A DNA stretch of 64,000 bases from DASRVA01 sp050732875 (GTDB lineage: Bacteria; Gemmatimonadota; Gemmatimonadetes; JACCXV01; JAHWKZ01): contig JBOHRQ010000001.1 in NCBI GenBank assembly GCA_050732875.1, positions 1 through 64,000 on the forward strand, given 5' to 3'. The translations under genes and the position numbers were made by a program. Below the pieces are notes generated by a model. It was not told where the DNA came from. It ran no database searches and saw nothing but the letters and a program-made list of their open reading frames with translations. Positions 1 to 9,413 of the stretch are shown piece after piece; position 1 is the stretch's first letter, and each line of letters opens with the position of its first letter.

Positions 1-271
1 CGGGCAGGCGGAGGTCGGTGCCGGGGATCTGGGCTCCGTAGACGGCCTTGTTGACCAGCAGGAAGTCCCCGATCAGGAGCGTATCCTCCATCGAGCCGGT
101 CGGGATCTTGAAGGCCTGGATCAGAAACGTCCGGATCACGATGAACAGGACGAAGGCCACCGCGATCGACTTCGTCCACTCCCAGATCACGCGGGCGAAG
201 GGAGCGGGCTCCTGCGCTCGCCGGGGGGGCGCATACTTCTTCGATGCGGACTTCGTGGGGTTCTTCGCCAA
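1..271 (-). CDS. lepB: Signal peptidase I (N-terminal part, cut by window edge)
   Basis: Membrane-anchored serine protease that removes Sec/Tat signal peptides on the outer face of the inner membrane. The visible 90 residues hold a basic N-terminus, one hydrophobic anchor (about residues 30-50, VAFVLFIVIRTFLIQAF) and the nucleophile box PTGSMEDTLLIGD, where the Ser of SM is catalytic. The Lys general base lies beyond the edge. The start is TTG at 271, chosen because a perfect AGGAGG (complement of 278-283) sits 6 nt upstream and no ATG fits. The gene continues past position 1. The family call is secure; only the C-terminal part is missing. Confidence 0.93.
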   Translation of the reverse strand, partial: MAKNPTKSASKKYAPPRRAQEPAPFARVIWEWTKSIAVAFVLFIVIRTFLIQAFKIPTGSMEDTLLIGDFLLVNKAVYGAQIPGTDLRLP

Positions 272-393
272 GATCTTCCTCCTGCTGAAACGGCACGCGT
301 CAGTCGGCGCGTAAAGGGCTTCCAAGATACACCCGAAGCGCCCCGGTGTTCAGGTCGGGCGCGGACGTTGTCGACCCCGCCGCGATGCCTTCC

Positions 394-717
394 TCAAGGA
401 AGCTCGAGCGCGACTGTCAGGGCCCTATTCAGCTCGGCGAGTCTGGGAGGAGAGAGGGCGCCGACGAAGTGGGTGAGCTGCGACTTGGCCAGGCTGACCA
501 GATTGTCGCACATGATCCAGCTCGACGTCTTCAGCCCCTCATCCGGACCCACCGCGACCTGGGTCGCCAGGCCCTCCCCCTGCGTGAAGACCGGCGCGCA
601 GACCACGGTCGAGAACCTGGAATCGATGAGCACCTGGCGGCTCACGATCACGAACGTGCGATGGCGCTTCGGATCCCCGCCCGGCCTCCGGACCCGATAC
701 AGCTCGCCCCGCCTCAC
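394..717 (-). CDS. MazF/PemK-family toxin (endoribonuclease)
   Basis: Predicted 107-residue type II toxin of the MazF/PemK fold, which cleaves mRNA at short motifs. Family features seen: the opening RRGELYRV, the central strand TFVIVSRQ followed by STVVCAPV, and the late segment IMCDNLVSLAKSQL near the dimer face. The GTG at 717 is preferred over the in-frame ATG at 804 because MazF proteins begin right at the RRGE strand and because 804 would overlap the antitoxin by about 50 nt. It lies 34 nt downstream of the antitoxin on the same strand, so the two form one operon. No strong ribosome binding site is visible at 717, so the start is less certain than the family. Confidence 0.85.
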   Translation of the reverse strand: MRRGELYRVRRPGGDPKRHRTFVIVSRQVLIDSRFSTVVCAPVFTQGEGLATQVAVGPDEGLKTSSWIMCDNLVSLAKSQLTHFVGALSPPRLAELNRALTVALELP

Positions 718-751
718 GAGCCCCGCGAGCTGGCGGTCGGGCGCTCCGGCT

Positions 752-988
752 TCATTCCTCTGGCCACGGAGCCTGGTACTCGAGCACCTCGGCAACCTCG
801 GCATTCAACCGATCGGCCGCCTGGTTGAGCCGTTTCAGGTCTCGCGAGTTCGTCGCGTCCCTCGCGCGCTGACCGAGATAACCCCTGAGCACGCGCTCGA
901 TGAATCCCGAGCGGGACTCGTCTCCCGCAAGTCGGTCGATCTCGGCCAGCACCTCGCGTGAGAGTGTGATGGAAGTCTTCTCTTTCAT
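752..988 (-). CDS. Ribbon-helix-helix (CopG-type) antitoxin
   Basis: 78 residues. The N-terminus KTSITLSREVLAEIDRLAG followed by SRSGFIERVLRGYL is a typical ribbon-helix-helix DNA-binding domain (beta strand, then two helices). The acidic C-terminal third ending VLEYQAPWPEE is the usual toxin-wrapping segment. It precedes the MazF-like toxin, the standard antitoxin-first order. By family knowledge the complex should bind its own promoter and autorepress, but I found no convincing operator. The start ATG at 988 has GGAG only one base upstream, which is tight spacing. Confidence 0.85.
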   Translation of the reverse strand: MKEKTSITLSREVLAEIDRLAGDESRSGFIERVLRGYLGQRARDATNSRDLKRLNQAADRLNAEVAEVLEYQAPWPEE

Positions 989-1070
989 ACTCCAAAGATA
1001 CTACCGACCCCCCCCTTTCAGCTACCACCTCTTGGCGATGGGCAGGCTGGCGTCGGTCTCCGATGTCGAG

Positions 1071-2555
1071 CTACGTGTCGATCTGCGCCTTCTGGAGCTT
1101 TCCTGAGTAGTCGACGTAGACGGTCTTCGTCTCGGTGAAGAAGTCGTACACCGGCCAGCCGCCTTCGCGGTGGCCGTTTCCGGTGTCCTTGACGCCACCG
1201 AATGGAAAGTGCGCCTCGGCGCCGATGGTGGGGCCGTTGACGTAGGTGATCCCGGCCTCGATCCGCTCGATGGCCCGGAAAGCCGCGCCGACGTCGCTGG
1301 TGTAGATCGAGGACGACAGTCCGTAGCGGACTCCGTTCATGACCTCGATCCCCTCGTCCAGCGAGTCCACCTTGAGGACCGAGAGGACGGGTCCGAAGAT
1401 CTCCTCGGTGGCGATCCGCATCTCCGGCTGGACGTCGGTGAAGATCGTGGGACGGTAGAACCAGCCCCGCGCCAGCCCCTCGTCCTCCGGCCGGGAGCCA
1501 CCCAGCCGCAGGGTGGCGCCTTCCTCCTGCCCGATCCGCACGTACTTCTCGACCTTCTCGCGTGCGTCCTCGTTGATGAGGGGGCCAACGTCGGTCCCCT
1601 GCCGGCGGCCGTCCCCCAGGACCAGCTTCTCCGCCCGGTCGGCCAGCCGGTCGACCAGCTCGTCGTGGACCGACGCCTCGACGACCAGCCGCGAGGTCGC
1701 CGTGCAGCGCTGGCCGGTCGTCCCGAAGGCGCCCCAGAGGATCCCCTCGAGCGCCAGATCCAGGTCGGCGTCCGCCATGACGAGCTGGGCGTTCTTTCCG
1801 CCCATCTCGAGCGACACGGGCTTCCCGCGCTCGCCGCACCACCCGGCGATCCGCCAGCCGACCTCGGTCGAGCCTGTGAAGGAGACCCCGCTGATGTCGG
1901 GATGCTGGACGAGCGGCGCCCCCGCGTCCGGGCCGAACCCAGTGACGAGCTGGATCGCGTTCGGCGGCAGCCCCGCCTCGAGCAGCACCTCGACGAACCG
2001 GACCGCCGACCACGGCGTCTCCTCGGCCGGCTTCCAGACGACCGCGCAGCCAGAGACGAGGGCCGGGAAGATTTTCCACGAGGGAACCGCGATCGGAAAG
2101 TTCCACGGCGTCACGATCCCGAACACGCCCGCCGGACGGCGGACAGTGAACCCCATCTTGCTCGGCAGCTCGGAGGGCGCCGTGCGGCCGAACAGCCGCC
2201 GGCCCTCGCTGGCCGCGTAGTAGGCCGTGTCGATCGCTTCCTGGACATCGCCCCGGGTCTCGACCAGGGGCTTCCCCATCTCGCGGGTCATCCCGTCGGC
2301 GATCTCGTCCTTCCGCTCGGTCAGGAGGTCGCCGGCCCGCTTCAGGACCTCACCGCGCTTGGGGGCCGGGACACGGCTCCATTCGCGGAAGCCCTTCCAC
2401 GCGGCGGCTACCGCGCGCTCGACGTCGATCGGGCCGCTCGCAGCGAAGACGCCGACCAGGTCGTCGGTGTCGGCCGGGTTCAGGTTTTCGAACGTGGCGC
2501 CGCCGTCGGCGGCGGTCCAATCGCCGGCGATGAAGTTTCGGTAGGTGTCGGACAC
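1071..2555 (-). CDS. NAD(P)-dependent aldehyde dehydrogenase
   Basis: 494-residue ALDH-superfamily enzyme that oxidises an aldehyde to its acid. All active-site motifs are present: TPWNFP (N152), the cofactor Lys in WKPAEE (K175), FTGSTEVG (about 227-233), the general base E250 in LEMGGKN, the nucleophile C284 in GQRCTATSRL and EEIFGPV near the C-terminus. The start is GTG at 2555 with GGAGG 5-6 nt upstream. Sequence style is close to semialdehyde dehydrogenases of sugar-acid or amino-acid catabolism, but the substrate cannot be read from sequence. It is monocistronic or co-transcribed with the thioesterase 41 nt upstream. Confidence 0.93.
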   Translation of the reverse strand: MSDTYRNFIAGDWTAADGGATFENLNPADTDDLVGVFAASGPIDVERAVAAAWKGFREWSRVPAPKRGEVLKRAGDLLTERKDEIADGMTREMGKPLVETRGDVQEAIDTAYYAASEGRRLFGRTAPSELPSKMGFTVRRPAGVFGIVTPWNFPIAVPSWKIFPALVSGCAVVWKPAEETPWSAVRFVEVLLEAGLPPNAIQLVTGFGPDAGAPLVQHPDISGVSFTGSTEVGWRIAGWCGERGKPVSLEMGGKNAQLVMADADLDLALEGILWGAFGTTGQRCTATSRLVVEASVHDELVDRLADRAEKLVLGDGRRQGTDVGPLINEDAREKVEKYVRIGQEEGATLRLGGSRPEDEGLARGWFYRPTIFTDVQPEMRIATEEIFGPVLSVLKVDSLDEGIEVMNGVRYGLSSSIYTSDVGAAFRAIERIEAGITYVNGPTIGAEAHFPFGGVKDTGNGHREGGWPVYDFFTETKTVYVDYSGKLQKAQIDT

Positions 2556-2596
2556 ACGGGCCTCCGATTGACTGGTTCAATGGGATGTCTGCGAGC

Positions 2597-3106
2597 TCAA
2601 TGCGTTCCGCGCCGCCGGGTCTCGGCCGCCTTCCACCGCTCTTCTTCCACCTCGGTCTCGCGGATCAGGCCCGGAACCGGCACCGGTTTGAAGCGCTCGT
2701 CGATCGCCACGAACGTGGTCAGGCAGGAATTGGTGTGCCGCACCTCACCCGACAGCAGATCCTCTGCCTCGACCTTGACGCCGATCAGCATCGACGTGCG
2801 CCCCACCCAGTGCACCGACGCCCGCAGGGAGACAAGATCGCCGATGTGGATCGGCGACTTGAAATCGACCCGGTCGATCGACGCCGTGATGGCGTGCCGG
2901 CCGGCATGCCGGGCGGCGCAGACATAGGCCGTCTCATCGACCTGGCGGAGGATCCACCCGCCATGGACGGAGCCGAAGATGTTCCTGCTCTCGGGCGCCG
3001 CCAGCATGCTGATCGTGACGCGGCTCGCGGAGACGGGCTTGGGCGGTGGGGGATTCACCGGGTCAATATCTGGATTCCAGGGGTGGGCTACAATGGCGGA
3101 GGGCAT
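2597..3106 (-). CDS. Hot-dog fold acyl-CoA thioesterase
   Basis: 169-residue cytosolic thioesterase of the YciA/BFIT-like hot-dog family, hydrolysing acyl-CoA. Diagnostic residues are NIFGSVHGGWILRQVDE (about 42-58), where the HGG turn and following Asp lie at the active site, and the strand DFKSPIHIGDLVSLRASV that follows. The start is ATG at 3106. A much longer in-frame extension upstream is antisense to the next gene and was rejected. It is followed 41 nt later by the aldehyde dehydrogenase and preceded by the terminator of the lipoprotein gene, so it probably has its own promoter between 3107 and 3134, but no clear box is visible. Confidence 0.88.
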   Translation of the reverse strand: MPSAIVAHPWNPDIDPVNPPPPKPVSASRVTISMLAAPESRNIFGSVHGGWILRQVDETAYVCAARHAGRHAITASIDRVDFKSPIHIGDLVSLRASVHWVGRTSMLIGVKVEAEDLLSGEVRHTNSCLTTFVAIDERFKPVPVPGLIRETEVEEERWKAAETRRRGTH

Positions 3107-3134
3107 CCGGGCGCGGCCGGCTGTGTGGGGGGAC

Positions 3135-3164
3135 AAAAAAGGGCGGCGCCCGAAAGCGCCGCCC
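3135..3164 (-). terminator. Rho-independent terminator of the 3211-3795 lipoprotein gene
   Basis: Perfect 9-bp GC stem GGGCGGCGC/GCGCCGCCC (3141-3149 with 3156-3164) with a 6-nt loop. On the minus strand it is followed by six T residues (complement of 3135-3140). It lies 47 nt after the lipoprotein stop codon and is the clearest intrinsic terminator in the window. Confidence 0.9.
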
Positions 3165-3210
3165 TGGTGCAGCGCGGTCGTGTCGACCGCGCTCGTCTGA
3201 ATGTTCGGGC

Positions 3211-3795
3211 CTAGCGGTACTCGTCGGTCGTCTTGCCAGGCTCCATCGCGCCCGGCTCGCCCACCGCCGCGCCGAGCTCGATCAACCCGGCATCCTCGGG
3301 CACGTTGCCGCAGGCGATCGGAGTTCCGTCCGCTGAGTGGACCTGCACGAACAGGCTCTCGGCGGTCGGGTCCAGCATCGACGTCCCGATCGTGGTCGTG
3401 CTCTGGCCGGTCTCGCCGCTGGCGGACACGTCCTCGAGCGGCGCCACCACGCCCATGTCGTTGTCGCACGCGCCGCGATGCAGGTGCGCCATGTACGACT
3501 CGCCGGCCGTCAGGCCGTCCAGGTCGAGATTCACCTCGATGCCGTCGGCGATCGGCGTCACGGTCGCGGTGCCGGTGATGCCGCTCTCGGCCTTGGCCTC
3601 GAGCCCGATCTCGACGGGGCCGGCGTCGACGCCCGTGTCCGTGAGGCCCGGATCGTCCAGGCCCGGTTCCGGAATCCCGGTCTCGTCGGGGATCGGCTCC
3701 GCCATCTCGCCTTCGTCCCGCCCTTCCGCGCAAGCGGCCAGCGCGAACGCGCCAACCATGGCCAGCGTGGCCAGAAATCTGCTGTGCTTACCCAT
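3211..3795 (-). CDS. Lipoprotein with CHRD / SOD-like beta domain
   Basis: 194 residues. A lipoprotein signal peptide ends in the lipobox LAAC (C22), followed by an acidic Pro/Gly/Asp-rich linker to about residue 60, then a beta-rich domain. The segments YMAHLHRGACDNDMGVVAPL and LFVQVHSADGTPIACG resemble CHRD and Cu/Zn-superoxide-dismutase-like domains, with paired Cys and His-containing strands. I do not see a full Cu/Zn SOD ligand set, so enzyme activity is not claimed. The ATG at 3795 has AGGAGGG 5 nt upstream. It is a single-gene transcript closed by a strong terminator. The 190 nt upstream (3796-3985) hold no gene. Confidence 0.75.
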   Translation of the reverse strand: MGKHSRFLATLAMVGAFALAACAEGRDEGEMAEPIPDETGIPEPGLDDPGLTDTGVDAGPVEIGLEAKAESGITGTATVTPIADGIEVNLDLDGLTAGESYMAHLHRGACDNDMGVVAPLEDVSASGETGQSTTTIGTSMLDPTAESLFVQVHSADGTPIACGNVPEDAGLIELGAAVGEPGAMEPGKTTDEYR

Positions 3796-3985
3796 GTTCC
3801 CTCCTGCGGAGAGTGATCGCTGTCGTCGGCGCCCCGTGGATCCCGGGCGCGGACCTCACGCTCGATACTGACTCCATCCTAACCCGGAGGCGTGTCAAGG
3901 CACCGTCAGAAACCCGACAGACCCCCGGGATGGGGTTCTCCCGGCGCTGCGCCCCTGGCCACCCTGGCGCCCGCCCCCGGCCCCC

Positions 3986-6900
3986 CTACCAGCCCGGCGC
4001 CAGCTGGAAGCCCCAGCGCCAGCCCTCGTCCGGGCGCTGGAAAGGGTAGGCGTAGTAGAGCTCGGCCACGATCGCCCCAAACAGGTTGAAGCGCAGCGAG
4101 CTCCCGGCGCTGAAGACGGGGATCCGCTCGCTCGATTCGGTGGCCAGATCGAACTCCGGCGACTCGTCCTTCGTCCAGGCCACCGCACCGTCCACGAACC
4201 CGACCAGCTCGATCGGCAGAAAGCTCGCGCCCAGGAGGCCATAGCCCTCGGTGCCGAAGAGCGGCACCCGGAACTCGGCGTTGGCGACCGCGATCCGGCT
4301 CCCGATCAGCCGGTCGAACTCGGGGCAGGCGTCGGCGTCACCGGGGACAGCGGTGCATTCGGAGGTCTCGAACGACCCCGCCTCGTAGCCGCGGACGAGG
4401 GTCGGATAGCCGACGAAGAGCGGGGTCAGCCGGTCGCTCTCGGCGTCCCCGCCGTAGCGCCCGAGGTGGAAGCCCCGTAGGGCGAACGTGACCGGCCGGG
4501 CGAAGAAATAGCGCCGCCAGTCGAGCAGGAGGTCGGCGAAATTGAGCGTCCCCGCGTTCCCGCCGACCTCGAATCGCGAGCGGCCGCCCCGGACGGGCGA
4601 GGTGAAGCCGAAGAACGAGTAATCCTCGACCCAGGCGACGCTGCCGGTTCCGAGGTTGAGCCCGTCCGGCGAGGGGAGATCCCGCTCGACCTCGGCGACG
4701 GGTTGACCGCCCACGAACGTGGTGCGGATCTCCTCGGCACTGAAGCCGATGTTCGCGAACCCGACCTCGCCCTCCACGCGGCGCGTCGTCGAGAACGGAT
4801 ACTGACCGATGAGGCTGGCGCGGTTGTAGTAGGTCCGCTGAAGTTGCAGCACCACGTCGCGCGCGGGGACGCCCTCCACCGGCGGCAAGGTCTGGATGAA
4901 GGGGAACACGCTCCGATACGTCTGCCGTCCCACCTGGTAGCCCCAGTTGAAGCGGTTCCCCAGGTTCACGTAGGTGAGGACCCCCCCCAGATCCTCCGGG
5001 CCGCCGTTCGCCTGGACCCCCAGCGCGAGCTGGCGGTCGCCCAAGAGGTCGCCGAAGAAGAAGCCGATCGAACCGCCCACCGACGTCCCGAAGCGGTCGA
5101 TCGCCACCCCGGCCGAGGGCGGGGCGACGTAGTCGAGCGAGAGCTTGGCATTGTACGCCTTCTCCTCGAACCCCCGCGCGCCTTCCAGCTCCTGACGGGG
5201 GCTCGCCAGGTACTCGGCGACCACGACCGGCGGGCTGGAGGTGGCCGGCGGGAGGACGGCCGCCACGGCGGCCCCTCCGGACCCGGAAACGGGGGTCCCT
5301 CGCGCCCGATCGGCCGGAAGCGTCGCGCCGCGGTAGCCTCCGTCGCGGAACACGCTGAACGCCAGGCGCCCCGATTCGCTCGCCACGCTGAGGGCCTGGG
5401 AGAGCTCGGTGATCCCGCTCACTCCGGTCGTCACTTGCGTCACCTGGTACGTCTCGCCCGTGGACAGGTCCTGCCGGTAGACGTCGCTGAAGCCCTCGCG
5501 GTCGGAGACGAAATAGAGGCTCGCGCCGTCGGGAGCGTACTGCGGGCTCACGTGCTTGAAGTCGCCGAACGGACGCTCCACCCGTATCTGCCGTGTCTCG
5601 ACGTCGTAGAACCCGAGCCCCATCCGCGGAAGATCGAGGTCGTCGAGCGCGGCGCCGGGTCCGCGGTCGGTGGCGAAAGCGATCGTCCGGCCATCCGGCG
5701 ACCAGGCCGGTTCCAGCTCGGCGAATGGATCCTCCGTCAGCCGCTCGACGGCGCCGCTGGCGAGGTCGACGCGGAAGAGGTCGACGATCGCCCCCGCCGT
5801 GCCGGAGAGCGCGATCGATGCGCCGTCGGGCGACCAGGCGAGGTCGAAGACGGCATCGACCCCGTCCAGCTCCAGGGTCCGCACGACCTCCTGGCGCCCC
5901 ACGTCGGCGATCGCGATGCCGTTGTCGCCCTCCGCGAACGTGACGAACGCGAACTGCTGGCCGTCGGGCGACCACGTGCCGGCGGAGTTCAGGAACGCGA
6001 TGGCGTCGAAGTGGGGGTTGCGGTCGGTCGAGGCGAGCTTGCCCAGGATCTCGCCGGTCTCGACGTCCCCGACGTACAGGTCGATCGTGAAAAGGTCGCG
6101 CTGGGAGAGAAAGACGACCCTGCGGCCGTCCGGGCTGATCGAGGGGGTGAGCAGCCAGTCGTCGGGGTCGACTTCCGTGATCAGCGGATCGCCGACCCGT
6201 TCGGGCGGCGTCCGCCCCGCCACCAGCGGGGCCCAGTGCTCGCGGGTCGCCTCGATCCAGCTCTGGGAGAGGCTGTCCGGGCTCGTTCCCAGGACCTCGG
6301 CGATGGCCGCATCCAGCCCCTTCTGCCCCGCCACCTGGAAGAGCCTCGGGACGACGTCGTCGCCCCGGGTCCCCGCCACGTAGGCCCAGAAGGCGTGGCC
6401 GAAGCGGTACGGGAAGTAGCTCGGGTCGCGCGACAGGTCGTCGAGGGTCGGGAGGTCTCCGCGCTGGACGGCGTCCCGCATCCACATCGCCGTATGTGCG
6501 CTCACCCGGCCGATCGACAGATACTCGGCCATCCCCTCGATGAACCAGAGCGGGAGCCGCAGGTAGCCGGTCGGCCCGGAGCCGGTGTCGCGGCTGGCCA
6601 CGTCGAACTGGAAGGCGTGGACGAGCTCGTGGCCGAGCACGTGATCGGTCTCCCCGTAGCCCTCGGCGAACGGCATCACGACCCGGTCCTTGAGCCCTTC
6701 GGTGAAGCCCCCCGTGGCCTGGGAGACGAACCCGGGGGTGGTGTTGGTCTGCTGGAAGTCCGGCTTGTCGGCATACAGGATGAGCGGCTTGCGGTCCTCG
6801 AACTCGTGACCGAACAGGCTCCGGTAGCGTCCGTACCAGCGCTCGGCCATGCGCGCCGCGTCGGAGACCGCGTCCGAGGACGTCGCCTCGTAGTGATGAA

Positions 6901-7054
6901 CGTCGAAGTGCTCGGTCTCGAGGACCCGCCAGTCGAAGTCCTCGTACTGAACCTTGTTGCGACCGAAGTACTGGGCGCCGGCTTCGGGGGCGACCAGCAG
7001 GATCGCGGCGAACGCGAGCAAACCGGCTCGGAGAAGAGACATCGCAGGGATCAT
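3986..7054 (-). CDS. Gluzincin peptidase / TolB-like propeller / outer-membrane barrel fusion
   Basis: 1022 residues, three modules in one chain. After a signal peptide (cleavage near GAQ, about 27) comes a peptidase-MA-like domain with HELVH (142-146) and the downstream FIEGMAEY whose Glu (E173) is the expected third zinc ligand. Residues about 290-560 are a beta-propeller with at least four SPDG/APDG repeats as in TolB/DPP-IV-type proteins. From about 640 to the C-terminus is a barrel of the BamA/Omp85-like type, ending in an aromatic residue (GFQLAPGW). Role inferred: outer-membrane-anchored protease with a periplasmic propeller. Start ATG at 7054 with GAGGTG just upstream. No neighbour clarifies its substrate. 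Fusions of this kind are, to my knowledge, common in Gemmatimonadota. Confidence 0.85.
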   Translation of the reverse strand: MIPAMSLLRAGLLAFAAILLVAPEAGAQYFGRNKVQYEDFDWRVLETEHFDVHHYEATSSDAVSDAARMAERWYGRYRSLFGHEFEDRKPLILYADKPDFQQTNTTPGFVSQATGGFTEGLKDRVVMPFAEGYGETDHVLGHELVHAFQFDVASRDTGSGPTGYLRLPLWFIEGMAEYLSIGRVSAHTAMWMRDAVQRGDLPTLDDLSRDPSYFPYRFGHAFWAYVAGTRGDDVVPRLFQVAGQKGLDAAIAEVLGTSPDSLSQSWIEATREHWAPLVAGRTPPERVGDPLITEVDPDDWLLTPSISPDGRRVVFLSQRDLFTIDLYVGDVETGEILGKLASTDRNPHFDAIAFLNSAGTWSPDGQQFAFVTFAEGDNGIAIADVGRQEVVRTLELDGVDAVFDLAWSPDGASIALSGTAGAIVDLFRVDLASGAVERLTEDPFAELEPAWSPDGRTIAFATDRGPGAALDDLDLPRMGLGFYDVETRQIRVERPFGDFKHVSPQYAPDGASLYFVSDREGFSDVYRQDLSTGETYQVTQVTTGVSGITELSQALSVASESGRLAFSVFRDGGYRGATLPADRARGTPVSGSGGAAVAAVLPPATSSPPVVVAEYLASPRQELEGARGFEEKAYNAKLSLDYVAPPSAGVAIDRFGTSVGGSIGFFFGDLLGDRQLALGVQANGGPEDLGGVLTYVNLGNRFNWGYQVGRQTYRSVFPFIQTLPPVEGVPARDVVLQLQRTYYNRASLIGQYPFSTTRRVEGEVGFANIGFSAEEIRTTFVGGQPVAEVERDLPSPDGLNLGTGSVAWVEDYSFFGFTSPVRGGRSRFEVGGNAGTLNFADLLLDWRRYFFARPVTFALRGFHLGRYGGDAESDRLTPLFVGYPTLVRGYEAGSFETSECTAVPGDADACPEFDRLIGSRIAVANAEFRVPLFGTEGYGLLGASFLPIELVGFVDGAVAWTKDESPEFDLATESSERIPVFSAGSSLRFNLFGAIVAELYYAYPFQRPDEGWRWGFQLAPGW

Positions 7055-7124
7055 AGCACCTCGTTCAACGGCTGGCCGTAATGGGGCTTACTCCACCGTG
7101 CACGGTAGCTTGCGGCCCGTGACG

Positions 7125-7856
7125 ATGACTGATGAGACGCTTCCGATGGGGGAGATGTTCCCTCCGCCCCTGCTCGACCTCGAGCGGAGGATCACCCGCT
7201 GCCGGCGCTGTCCCCGGCTCGTGGCGTGGCGGGAGCGGGTGGCTCGGGAGAAGCGGCGCGCGTTCGCTGACGAGGAGTACTGGGGCCGGCCGGTCCCCGG
7301 CTGGGGCGATCCCGACGGCCGGCTTCTGATCCTGGGGCTCGCGCCGGCCGCCCACGGCGCCAACCGGACCGGACGCATGTTCACCGGCGACGAATCCGGG
7401 AACTGGCTCTATCGAGCGCTCCACCGGGCCGGGTTCGCGAGCCGCCCGGAGAGCGTGGCCAGGGACGACGGGCTCCTTCTGATCGACTGCTTCATGACCG
7501 CCACGCTCCGCTGCGCGCCGCCCGCCAACCGGCCGACCCCCGAGGAGCGGCGGAACTGCCGCCCGTGGCTCGAGGCCGAGCTCGATCTCCTTCCGCACAT
7601 CCACGTGATCGTCGCCCTGGGGCAGGTCGCCTGGGATCATGCGCTGCGGATCCATCGCGACCGCGGCCATCCGGTCCCCGCACCCAAGCCGCGTTTCGGC
7701 CACGGACTCGAGGTCGACATGGGGCCCGAGGGGCCGCGGCTACTCGCCTCCTACCATCCTTCCCAGCAGAACACCTTCACGGGCGTGCTGACGCGACCGA
7801 TGCTGGATGCGGTGTTCGAGCGCGCGCGGGAGCTGATCGGCGAGTCCACGGGGTGA
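7125..7856 (+). CDS. Type-5 uracil-DNA glycosylase (UDGb)
   Basis: 243-residue DNA repair enzyme removing uracil and related deaminated bases. Motif A is GLAPAAHGANRTGRMFTGD (71-89), with the Ala/His pattern of family 5 rather than the family-4 pattern. Motif B is SYHPSQQNTFTG (209-220). Four Cys (C26, C29, C130, C145) are placed as the 4Fe-4S ligands of this group. The start is uncertain: ATG at 7125, GTG at 7119 and ATG at 7146 are all in frame and none has a good ribosome binding site. It is divergent from the barrel-protease gene, 70 nt away. Confidence 0.9.
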   Translation: MTDETLPMGEMFPPPLLDLERRITRCRRCPRLVAWRERVAREKRRAFADEEYWGRPVPGWGDPDGRLLILGLAPAAHGANRTGRMFTGDESGNWLYRALHRAGFASRPESVARDDGLLLIDCFMTATLRCAPPANRPTPEERRNCRPWLEAELDLLPHIHVIVALGQVAWDHALRIHRDRGHPVPAPKPRFGHGLEVDMGPEGPRLLASYHPSQQNTFTGVLTRPMLDAVFERARELIGESTG

Positions 7857-7888
7857 TGCGACGTTGGTCGCGGCGCGCCGCGGCGCCC

Positions 7889-9331
<1,443 letters not shown>

Positions 9332-9413
9332 AAGATCGCCGCGCCGGAGCGATCGTCCACCCGCGGAAGCGGCCCATGCCCCCCGTCATCCCGATCCTCG
9401 GCTGGCGCCGCTC

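Noticed and set aside
3211..3795. Calling the lipoprotein a Cu/Zn superoxide dismutase
   Set aside because: The full His/Asp metal-ligand pattern of SodC is not visible; only general similarity of HxH and Cys segments.
3893..3898. Perfect TTGACA (minus strand) upstream of the 3211-3795 lipoprotein gene
   Set aside because: The only -10-like hexamer (TAGGAT) is 11 nt away, too close for a standard promoter, so I did not list it as one.
4703..7081. A 792-codon plus-strand frame across the gluzincin-barrel gene
   Set aside because: Antisense to a protein with catalytic and propeller motifs; composition typical of a shadow frame.
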